Shown in pieces: positions 55,250 through 63,410 of a stretch of DNA of 64,000 bases. The stretch lies in contig NZ_LGSS01000003.1 of assembly GCF_001190785.1 (NCBI RefSeq), positions 1-64,000 on the forward strand, read 5' to 3'. Under the pieces are notes generated by a model. It was not told the origin of the DNA. It did not search any database and saw only the letters and a program-made list of their open reading frames with translations. This DNA comes from Gottschalkia purinilytica (GTDB taxonomy: Bacteria > Bacillota > Clostridia > Tissierellales > Gottschalkiaceae). Position 1 is the stretch's first letter. Each line of letters starts with the position of its first letter. The position numbers and the translations under genes are program-made.

Positions 55250-57349
55250 TTAGTTTTTAGTATTAAACTTAGACACCATATCTTTAAGCATTTCTGATTG
55301 ACTTAATAAATCTTCACTTGCAGCAGCACTTTCTTCAGCAGTTGCTGAGTTAATTTGAACAACATCTGATATTCCTGTAACTCCTTCTTTAACTTGATTT
55401 ATAAAATCTGCTTGTTCTTTAGAAGCATATGTTATATTAGTAACTAAAGAAGTAACTTCTTCAACACGTGTTACAATAGTGTCTAAATAGTTTGCTGTTT
55501 CATCTGCTATCTTAGTTCCATCAGCTACAGCACCAATAGATTCTTCTATAAGCTCTACGGTATCTTTAGCAGCTTCTGAAGTCTTTGCAGCTAGTATCCT
55601 TACTTCATTTGCAACAACTGCAAATCCTTTTCCATGCTCACCAGCTCTTGCTGCTTCTATTGTTGCATTAAGAGAAAGCATATTAGTTTGATCAGCTATC
55701 TCTTCTATTAACTTTATTATCTTTGAAATTTTCATAGAAGATTCATTAATTTTATCCATAGAATCTAACATTTCTTGCATATGATCGGTACCTTTTATAA
55801 CTTCATTCTTAGCTTTTAATGATATATCATTTACAGCTTCAGCGTTTTTAGCAGTTTCGGTTACTTGTAAAGATACCTTCTCTATATTCTCAAGTAGTTG
55901 CTCTATGGAGCTTGCCTGCTCAACAGACCCTTCAGCTAGTTCTTGGGATGCCAAAGACATCTGATTAGCACTCTCTGTAACTTGTCCAGAAGAATGATTT
56001 ATATTTTTGATCACTTCATTTAAAGATCCAGATATATTGATAAGAGCTTCTTTTACTTTAGAAAAATCTCCTACATAATCATTATTTATTGTAATATCTA
56101 AATTGCCTTTTGATATTTCTTCTAATATAGAAGTTATTTCACTTATGTATACTTTCAATACACTACAAGTTGTATTAAATGTATCACAGAGAACTCCCAT
56201 TTCATCTTTAGATGAGGAATGTAAGTCTACTTCGAGTTCTCCATTAGAGATTTTCTTAGCAGCTTCTACTACAGTATCTATAGGTTTTATATATTTTTTA
56301 GTAAAGAAAATAACGATAAAAGCAATCAATCCTATACTTATTATTGCTAAAATAAGTGTAATAACTAAAACTGAATTTGATGCCTTTCTTATTTCCTTTT
56401 TATCAACTTCGACTCCTAAAGACCAATACTTATCCATATCCCCAAACTTTACAGGAGCATGAGATACTAGAATAGTACCTTTTCCTTTAGCACCTTTAGT
56501 ATCAAAGCTAAAAAATTCTCCTTTTTTTATTTTATCTAATGTAGTTTTTCTATCTTCAATGTCAATTGAATTAAAGTAGTTTTTACCTATAACAGACTTA
56601 TTATTAGCATTATACACTATACTGCCTTCATTTGATAACAAATAAAAATTTGTAGATTCAAATCCACCTTTTTCGTATTCTATTTTGTCTATTATATCAA
56701 GGGAAATATCTGCAAGTACTACACCCAAAAATTCTCCTTTTTCATTATTTATAGGATATGACATACTAACCATTCTAACTACTTCTTTTGTTTCTTTAGA
56801 AGGTTTTTCTTCTTCATATGGCTCACTTAAATGTACTTTATTTGTACTTTTAGAAACAGCGTACCATTCTTCATCCTTATATTCGTCATAAGAACTTGTT
56901 TGGTAATCTACTATATTATTTCCATCTCTATATGAATAGTTTGAAAAATGTCCATAGTCTGGACCAAAAACGTAAGGCTCAAAAACAATTGATAAACCAG
57001 AAATATTTGGATTAGTTTTCACTATATCATATGTAAGTTTTTTTATGTAATCTTCTTTTTGAGTATTATCTAAAGCCTTAATATTGGAAACTGACTTAGA
57101 CACTCCATAAGACATATTATAGACTTCATCTATAATAGATTTGAAACTTGACGCATTTTCTTTAGCTAAAACATTAAGCTGTGAGTTAACTAACTTATTA
57201 ATCGTACTGCTAGTTATTGAACTTGTTGTTAAAATAACTATACAAAACACTATAGTAAGAGGTACTAAAACAGCAGTTGATATTTTAAAAGCTAGATTTC
57301 TGTCATTAAATGACTTTTTCTCTCTAGCTTTTTCCAAAATCTTGTTCAT
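55250..57349 (-). CDS. Methyl-accepting chemotaxis protein with double Cache domain
   Basis: A 699-residue chemoreceptor: first membrane segment (about 25-48), a large double-Cache sensor region (about 50-325), second segment (about 330-355), HAMP, then the cytoplasmic signalling rod. The tip reads ADQTNMLSLNATIEAARAGEHGKGFAVVANEVR, the near-invariant hairpin, with methylation-type Glu/Gln flanks. The frame opens 21 bases further up at a TTG, but AAAGGAG precedes this ATG. The Cache stretch WYAVSKSTNKVHLSEPYEE points to a small organic ligand; which one is unknown. No other chemotaxis genes are near. Confidence 0.93.
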   Translation of the reverse strand: MNKILEKAREKKSFNDRNLAFKISTAVLVPLTIVFCIVILTTSSITSSTINKLVNSQLNVLAKENASSFKSIIDEVYNMSYGVSKSVSNIKALDNTQKEDYIKKLTYDIVKTNPNISGLSIVFEPYVFGPDYGHFSNYSYRDGNNIVDYQTSSYDEYKDEEWYAVSKSTNKVHLSEPYEEEKPSKETKEVVRMVSMSYPINNEKGEFLGVVLADISLDIIDKIEYEKGGFESTNFYLLSNEGSIVYNANNKSVIGKNYFNSIDIEDRKTTLDKIKKGEFFSFDTKGAKGKGTILVSHAPVKFGDMDKYWSLGVEVDKKEIRKASNSVLVITLILAIISIGLIAFIVIFFTKKYIKPIDTVVEAAKKISNGELEVDLHSSSKDEMGVLCDTFNTTCSVLKVYISEITSILEEISKGNLDITINNDYVGDFSKVKEALINISGSLNEVIKNINHSSGQVTESANQMSLASQELAEGSVEQASSIEQLLENIEKVSLQVTETAKNAEAVNDISLKAKNEVIKGTDHMQEMLDSMDKINESSMKISKIIKLIEEIADQTNMLSLNATIEAARAGEHGKGFAVVANEVRILAAKTSEAAKDTVELIEESIGAVADGTKIADETANYLDTIVTRVEEVTSLVTNITYASKEQADFINQVKEGVTGISDVVQINSATAEESAAASEDLLSQSEMLKDMVSKFNTKN

Positions 57350-58835
57350 AAAACTTCTCTCCTTTATCAAACTTTTATAGTTATAACAGCTTGTTGAATT
57401 ATTAACTAAGGATTTAATAAAGGCATTACTTATTGGAATAAATATTATAATTATTTAAAGATACTTTTAATAAGAATTTTTGCTAGAAATAATCCCATAT
57501 TCTATATATTAGAATACTGTATACAGTTGTTATCAATCACAATTCTTTAAGTCCTAATAAAAAGTTTACAGTCTTGTTTATATATTTTAAAAAAATAATT
57601 TTTATAATGATTTATAATACATTGACTTTTAATTGATAATATTATTATTCAACAATCTATTATATGCAAAATCAAAGCTATAAATAGATGTAATTTTACT
57701 GTTGTTCTTTATAATCATACTTTCACGAATGATATTTAAAGTTCAGTTATATCATAGCAGACATTACATTATTTTGCAATATATTTCAATAAATGATATA
57801 TTTCTACATAATATCCACAAAATTTATAACACTTCTTATTCTCTTGTAATCTACTTTTTAATCTTTGATATTTAACGACTTAAATATTAGTTTTTTATAT
57901 AAGGGAAATCGCCAACTAATGCACTACTCCAAATAAACGTTTATAAAAAGAACTCTTGTTGTAGAATAAAGACTCTAACCTGTAATATTTTTATGGATGA
58001 AAAAAGGAAGGAATAATTATACACATGGATTTAAGGTGAACTAAAGAAACTAAGCAATAAATAGAGGCAAAAACTTTAAAGAACTTGAAATGTAAATAAA
58101 ACTATTAAATTTTTTTCTACAATTAAGAAAAATAGAATGCAATAACTCAAAATTTAAAACTATATATAAAGTTTCTAATAAATATAATATAAAAACAAGA
58201 ATATTTTACATATTATGAGTAAATATAAGCTCTTATTACAGATATATGGATAAAGAAAATATATTCATTATAACAATATTATATATAATTACTATAATCT
58301 ACTAGACAAAAATTTTACTATTAAAATAAACCTAATAAAAAATGAATTACATATATTTTATATATAAGAACTAAAAAAGTGACTCTTCATTTATCAATTA
58401 TTAAATATCTATTAGATAATTTCATAATTCTATATAAAACTAGAATTAATCGAACTCTTAGTTAGTAACAAGTACCATTAAGCAAACTATGGTAAAAAAA
58501 TCACTATAGATTTACAAATCCATAGTGACCAAAGTATTAAATATATCTTAAATACTTATTTTAATATAACATTATAAATGTAAATACGCATAATAATATT
58601 TGAACTGAAAATTTCTCTAATATATTAAAATTAGAATTTAGTTACAGAGGTAAGCTCACTATTTTCAACTTGGCTAATATAACAGGCTAAATTTAATTAA
58701 TATCACATAGTGAAATATCGAGATTTTTATATTATAGTTATTTACTGATTATTTCATTATTACTTCATCTTTAAATAGTTTTTTTATTTTCCTATATCAA
58801 ATAAATTATAAAATGCTATTATATAAAATCATTAA
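57350..58835. other. 1.5-kb near-noncoding stretch with possible transposase debris
   Basis: Stop codons interrupt every frame. Around 57996-58150 on the plus strand, reading through stops gives KKGRNNYTHGFKVN...INRGKNFKELEM, which resembles the helix-turn-helix start of IS3-type OrfA proteins. A hairpin with a T-run lies at 58490-58531. The remainder is unremarkable AT-rich DNA. Confidence 0.5.
58490..58531 (-). terminator. Hairpin with T-run, probable terminator of the M48 gene unit
   Basis: TCACTATAGATT and AATCCATAGTGA pair around a short loop; the minus strand then reads TTTTTTT. It is 300 bases beyond the M48 stop, so a longer 3' end or a small RNA is possible. Confidence 0.65.
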
Positions 58836-59945
58836 CTAATATCCAATCCATCCTCGTCCAGTAACTACCCACCATAACATAACCATCGCATGTTTATAAT
58901 AAGTAAGTATATTCCACTTTTTATATCTTTTTATTAGCCTTGCTCTATATCTAATACATGGATGTTCAACAATTGTGAAGTATCTTATATAGTTCTTAAT
59001 ATACCATCTTTGTTTTTTAAAACTATCTTGTTCTTTACTCAAGTCCTCCAAGAGCTCATACATACCGATTACGTCCACACCATCAATTTCACAAGCTTTA
59101 TTATCACAAATTAATTCATCTATTTGATTCCAATATCTCTTTGTTATAATTGATGAATAAATTATAATCATAATAAAATTGTACAAAGCTAATATCATAA
59201 AAAACACACTAATTATATCACCTAATGTTCCAAAATATATATTTAAAAAATTACTTACTAATATACACAATATAATTACTAAAAAAAGAAAAATTCCTCC
59301 AAATATTCTTCTCACATAATCCAGTTTTGTATTATTTCTCCTTTTTATATGGATTAATTCATGTCCTATTATAGCAGCCAATTTATTCCACTCTAGCTCA
59401 GCACATTTAGCAGTTAAATAGATTTTATTATTATTATTTTCAGGGTCTATACTAGCAAAACCATTTATAGAATCACCATCAATAAAGTATAGATTTATAT
59501 TTTTTAAATTTGAACCTTTTATAAGATTATTTATTCTTATTGATAAATTGGGATTTATATCTAGTTTGCTATAATCTCCGATTTCACTTATTCTCTTATT
59601 TTTATATTTGTAATATTGATTAACCACGTAACTTTCTTTATTATTAGAGTTTTCTAAAATCATGCTACACATAAATTTAGTTTGAGTTACCCCAAAACCT
59701 AAACACACCATAGACATCATAATATTTCCAAATAGTGTGTTTCCTAGCAAATTTGACATAGATATAGCTATATTGGGTACTGCTATAACAGATATTATAC
59801 AAATAATAATGTAAAAAACATAGTAAAAGTTTTTCTGAAAATCCTTTTCTTTTATTTGCTCAATTAATAAGTCTGATATCATACCTATTGTTATTGAATA
59901 AAAAATAATAAAACAAAATTCAAACAGAAAAAATCTATAATCCAT
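58836..59945 (-). CDS. Membrane-bound M48-like zinc metallopeptidase
   Basis: A 369-residue protein with about three N-terminal membrane segments (to residue 100), the zinc motif HELIH in WNKLAAIIGHELIHIKRRNN (about residue 192), two further segments (about 215-275), the third-ligand region QIDELICDNKACEIDG and a final hydrophobic patch. This is the layout of HtpX/Ste24-like peptidases. It is downstream of and co-directional with an HNH protein gene, with only 60 bases between them, inside an otherwise gene-poor island. Target unknown. Confidence 0.8.
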   Translation of the reverse strand: MDYRFFLFEFCFIIFYSITIGMISDLLIEQIKEKDFQKNFYYVFYIIICIISVIAVPNIAISMSNLLGNTLFGNIMMSMVCLGFGVTQTKFMCSMILENSNNKESYVVNQYYKYKNKRISEIGDYSKLDINPNLSIRINNLIKGSNLKNINLYFIDGDSINGFASIDPENNNNKIYLTAKCAELEWNKLAAIIGHELIHIKRRNNTKLDYVRRIFGGIFLFLVIILCILVSNFLNIYFGTLGDIISVFFMILALYNFIMIIIYSSIITKRYWNQIDELICDNKACEIDGVDVIGMYELLEDLSKEQDSFKKQRWYIKNYIRYFTIVEHPCIRYRARLIKRYKKWNILTYYKHAMVMLWWVVTGRGWIGY

Positions 59946-60005
59946 TTAATCCCTCCATATAAAGTATATAATTTATGTAATACACTCTCATTAAATGTTC
60001 ATTGA

Positions 60006-60884
60006 TTAAAAAATAAAATCATATAGACTTTTTGGAATACCTATTATATATGGTGTAGCAATTATTATTTTATTGTGATAATCTATACTTTTTATCATAC
60101 AAAGACCAGCTGCATCAATCCACCCGCTAGTTAAATTACAATAAGACGTACTTGTTGTGATCCATCTAGGATCAATAGATAGAATAAATTTATAGCTTTT
60201 ATTTTTAAAGTAAATTTGAGGATCTTTATCAATATTTCCTGTTAAAAAATACTCTCCCGATTTAACTTTTTGTGGGTATGGAACATTCTTCGTTCTAAAC
60301 TTATGATTAAACTCAATTAATTGTCCTAAAGCTAATTTATCTATATTATCATCTAGCATATTTGAATTAATTGATAATAGGTTAATTAAGTTTTGTATTT
60401 TTATTAAAAGATAATTCAAGCTCCAACCCATTGAATGTAAACAATTGGTATAAGACAGTTCCTTAAAATCAAATTCAATACCATTTATTCCAGCAAGTAT
60501 AGCAATTCGAGGAATATTTACATAATAAAGTTGTGCTACATTTACCTTCCATGATTCTTTAGACTTAATCTTGCTTAACATTATACTTTCATGCTCTTCT
60601 TTCATTTTTATTAATTTATCAGTTGTGTATGTATCAACATTATTATCAATTATACTATGATGTGTTGGACATAATAATATGAGATTACTATATGAATTTA
60701 ACTCTTCTTTTGAATAGTTACTATCTCCTCTTGGTCCATCTGGCTTTTTAGCGATAATATGACATATTTGCCCGATTATATCTTGCGTATTATTACAGAT
60801 CAACTCTTGATTACATCCAGGAAATGCACAAATTCCTCCTGATTTTGACCATAGTATCTTTAAATCCTTATCTTTATAAGACAT
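60006..60884 (-). CDS. HNH-domain protein with an unknown C-terminal domain
   Basis: A 292-residue soluble protein. The N-terminal 95 residues are an HNH nuclease-like module: WSKSGGICAFPGCNQEL (first Cys pair), QICHIIAKKPDGPRGD (catalytic-type His) and NLILLCPTHHSIIDNN (second metal motif and HH). This module opens many defence effectors. The C-terminal 200 residues match no domain I know; they are mixed alpha/beta with ISTDPRWITTSTSYCNLTSGW-like polar strands. It is upstream of the M48 peptidase in a probable two-gene unit. AAGGAG precedes the ATG. Confidence 0.78.
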   Translation of the reverse strand: MSYKDKDLKILWSKSGGICAFPGCNQELICNNTQDIIGQICHIIAKKPDGPRGDSNYSKEELNSYSNLILLCPTHHSIIDNNVDTYTTDKLIKMKEEHESIMLSKIKSKESWKVNVAQLYYVNIPRIAILAGINGIEFDFKELSYTNCLHSMGWSLNYLLIKIQNLINLLSINSNMLDDNIDKLALGQLIEFNHKFRTKNVPYPQKVKSGEYFLTGNIDKDPQIYFKNKSYKFILSIDPRWITTSTSYCNLTSGWIDAAGLCMIKSIDYHNKIIIATPYIIGIPKSLYDFIF

Positions 60885-61685
60885 ATTTTATCTCCTTTTT
60901 TAATATTGTCTAATTGAATCATACTGTATCTATATATTTATAAAAAATATTTCTTTTCATTTATAATAATCGTTATTATAATTTCAATAATTAGAATTAT
61001 CTCATCATGATAGATTATCCTCTCAATTCAATTGTTTATAAGTTTTATTTGCTAATATCAACTATACTTTATATGTGCTTTTTTTACAATATGTAGTTAT
61101 ATTTTCTGTATTTGTAAAAATAAAATTTTTTTAATATTTTCTAACTTATTTATATTTTTTAATAAAAACTAGTTATCTAAAAATCTATAATACATTTATT
61201 GTTCTAATATACTTAAATATGATATTATTTTACTTGTAAGTTATTTTTATTATAAATGTATAGTATTTTGAAAAATTATTAATATTATAAATTATGTATT
61301 GTAATTTCTGTAGAAAACAAAAGAAACCAAAAATTTTAGTCTAGTCTGTAAAAATATTATTCTGTTTTATCTTTTTTTATTAGTATTTCTTATTTTCATA
61401 ATTTTCTAAATTAGTGATTATAATATAATAATTTTTTAAGATAGTGTATTGATTAGTTTTTTAGTAATATAGAATCTAATTATTCAACTATAAATAAATT
61501 TTCTAATTGGATATATTACCATTCCATAAAGTATATATTTACTCTTTATAATTAGTAAATATATAATAAATCAATCTACATATTGCTGAATTTTAAAGAA
61601 TTATATGAAAATTAGACATTGACAAAGAGATAAAATTTATTGGTTTTAGAATAATACAAGCTAAGTTTTTATTAACATGAACATA
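60885..61685. other. 800-bp extremely AT-rich noncoding stretch
   Basis: No frame, RNA family or repeat of note. Base composition is even lower in GC than the neighbours, consistent with an acquired or decayed region. Confidence 0.5.
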
Positions 61686-61715
61686 AAAAAACACCACAAA
61701 CAAATGTGATGTTTT
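61686..61715 (-). terminator. Terminator attached to the RNase P RNA fragment
   Basis: ACATCACA pairs with TGTGGTGT (one wobble) on the minus strand, followed by a run of seven T. Confidence 0.78.
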
Positions 61716-61762
61716 CAACAAGTGACTAAGCCTATAAGCCGAGTTCTGTATTTTACCCAGAT
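61716..61762 (-). ncRNA. Orphan 3'-end fragment of RNase P RNA
   Basis: On the minus strand GGGTAAAATACAGAACTCGG followed by CTTATAGGCTTAGTCACTT matches the 3' end of bacterial RNase P RNA (the ACAGAA P4 strand and the GGCTTATAG tail), and a terminator follows. The next 300 bases upstream contain none of the expected body, such as the GAGGAAAGTCC region. It is therefore a fragment of about 45 bases, not the gene. The functional rnpB must be elsewhere. Confidence 0.8.
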
Positions 61763-61901
61763 AAAAATATTATAGTTTTTTCTATAGTGTATAATATCAT
61801 GTAACTATTGATATTGCTAATTTTAAATCACCTCTTATGTATTTTTTTTATTAGAATGAATTTTATTGAGTTTTCCTTCATGTTGGAAGATTGGTAGGAA
61901 G

Positions 61902-61930
61902 AATGTCGGAAGTATAAAACTTCCGACATT
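61902..61930. repeat. Perfect 12-bp stem hairpin without T-run
   Basis: AATGTCGGAAGT, loop ATAAA, ACTTCCGACATT. It is GC-rich for this region, and neither strand continues into a T-run. It could be a small RNA stem, an operator or an element end. Confidence 0.6.
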
Positions 61931-62020
61931 ACCTATAGACATCTTGCTAAAAAATCATATAACATAAAATACAATAAAAATGAATTAAATTTTGTATTAA
62001 ATAAACTAATTTCTACTTTA

Positions 62021-62054
62021 TTCGACAACATTTTTATGCGTATATTGTTATAAT
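62021..62054 (+). promoter_or_regulatory. Spo0A-box promoter of the small membrane protein
   Basis: TTCGACA (62021-62027) and TATAAT (62049-62054) with a 21-base spacer containing TTTTTAT. A second, weaker box (TTCTACT) lies exactly 10 bases upstream at 62011-62017, as in tandem Spo0A sites. Confidence 0.75.
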
Positions 62055-62093
62055 CTTTTTAAAATTGAAAAACAAACTTAGGGAGGAATTGAT

Positions 62094-62285
62094 ATGAGTA
62101 AAGGTGGTTTTTCATGGAAAAGAGCTACCGGTGTTACAAAAGCGAAACAGAACTTTTCTAGAAAAACAGGAATACCAACGACACGGTCAGGTAGACAACG
62201 AAAAGCAGGTAGTGCAATGGGTTGTGCCACTTTTATAATGCTATCAATACTAATAATAATTACATTAATCTTAATTATTTTATAA
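62094..62285 (+). CDS. Small cationic membrane protein, 63 residues
   Basis: The N-terminal 40 residues are strongly basic (SKGGFSWKRATGVTKAKQNF, then RSGRQRKAG) and the last 20 form one membrane segment. No family is recognised. GGGAGG precedes the ATG. It is alone in a long noncoding stretch and has a near-ideal Spo0A-box promoter, so it is probably made early in sporulation or transition phase. A membrane-anchored nucleic-acid-binding or envelope role is speculative. Confidence 0.7.
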   Translation: MSKGGFSWKRATGVTKAKQNFSRKTGIPTTRSGRQRKAGSAMGCATFIMLSILIIITLILIIL

Positions 62286-62318
62286 CTTGAAAAGTTTTAA
62301 TCCATAGTAATTCTATAT

Positions 62319-62370
62319 AAAAAAACAACAAGTAGTTAAAGTTATATACAAACTACTTGTTGTTTTTTAT
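62319..62370. terminator. Bidirectional terminator
   Basis: AAAAAACAACAAGTAGTT and AACTACTTGTTGTTTTTT pair across a 15-base centre between convergent genes. Confidence 0.88.
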
Positions 62371-62397
62371 ACTTTTATAATTCATATTAACTAAATA

Positions 62398-63162
62398 CTA
62401 TCTATAACTAATCGTCGTGCTATCAACGATTCCCATTCCACTTAAGGCATATGTTCCAAAATTAATATTATCTGGTTTAACAATAAATGCTTGTTCCACA
62501 GTGCTTCCTGACCTCATATCCCAACTAACATATTTATTTTCTGTCTTACTATATAACTGTAGTGCTGAAAAGTCGACATCGATTAGATATGATCCATCTT
62601 TATTATTGTCCGGATTTCCACGTTTTGGTATTAGCGATACAAAGCGATAAAATCTACATACTGCTTTTCCATTTACCTTTTCAAATATGCCTGTACCAGC
62701 TATATTAATTTCTTTATATACCTTCTTAATCGCTTTTCCTGTCGAGTCCTTAAATTCAAAATATCCTGTCACTATATCTTGATTAGTTGCATGAAAACCT
62801 ATATCAAAAGTTACACTATCAGCATTATTCACTCCTTCAGAATCTTCCCACCAATCTTTTTCAGCTCCAAGCTTAGGAACATAGTAATATCCTTTCCATC
62901 CAGATCCAGTGTTCATAAGTCCAAAGTCTATAGGAGTTCCGTTATAACCATACATTCCAAAAGATATATAAGCATTTCTTAAGTTTTTATTGTCAAATTG
63001 TATTTTCTTTAAATTTACAGTTCCGTGTGCTTGACTATATGTACTATTATATCCTGTGTACATATAATAATATGAACCTGCCGAGTGACCGCTAATATGT
63101 GGCTCTATAAAGCTCTTACTACCTTTTAAAATTTGATATGGGGGTATTGATCTATTTTCCAT
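62398..63162 (-). CDS. Unknown beta-rich protein, 254 residues
   Basis: A Tyr/Gly/Ser/Thr-rich, beta-strand-rich protein with no signal peptide and no membrane segment. Stretches such as ISGHSAGSYYYMYTGYNSTY and FGLMNTGSGWKGYYYVPKLG suggest a lectin-like or carbohydrate-binding sandwich, but I recognise no family. GGAG precedes the second ATG of the frame (63160-63162) by 8 bases, so that start is used. Placed between a Spo0A-driven gene pair; a spore-surface role is only a guess. Confidence 0.65.
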   Translation of the reverse strand: MENRSIPPYQILKGSKSFIEPHISGHSAGSYYYMYTGYNSTYSQAHGTVNLKKIQFDNKNLRNAYISFGMYGYNGTPIDFGLMNTGSGWKGYYYVPKLGAEKDWWEDSEGVNNADSVTFDIGFHATNQDIVTGYFEFKDSTGKAIKKVYKEINIAGTGIFEKVNGKAVCRFYRFVSLIPKRGNPDNNKDGSYLIDVDFSALQLYSKTENKYVSWDMRSGSTVEQAFIVKPDNINFGTYALSGMGIVDSTTISYR

Positions 63163-63327
63163 ACTTATCACTCCTAATCTTTTTTACTTTGTTCTACAAA
63201 TTATAACATAATTCTTCCAAAAAATCTACATATTTCTACAAAAAAGATAAATTTTTTAATATTTTCCTATGATTAACAAAATATTAAAATCCATTTTTAA
63301 TATTTTAAATGAATATCTTTTATCTTT

Positions 63328-63361
63328 TTCGACATTCTTTTTATATTAGTGTTGATATAAT
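63328..63361 (+). promoter_or_regulatory. Spo0A-box promoter of the deacetylase lipoprotein
   Basis: TTCGACA (63328-63334) and TATAAT (63356-63361) with a 21-base spacer containing TTTTTAT, the same layout as at 54612 and 62021. Confidence 0.75.
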
Positions 63362-63410
63362 GCACTTAAATGACATTTAAGAATACAATATAAGATAAAG
63401 GGGTATTGAT

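Noticed and set aside
61716-61762. A complete RNase P RNA gene.
   Set aside because: Only the last 45 bases match; none of the conserved 5' core appears in the several hundred bases upstream on that strand.
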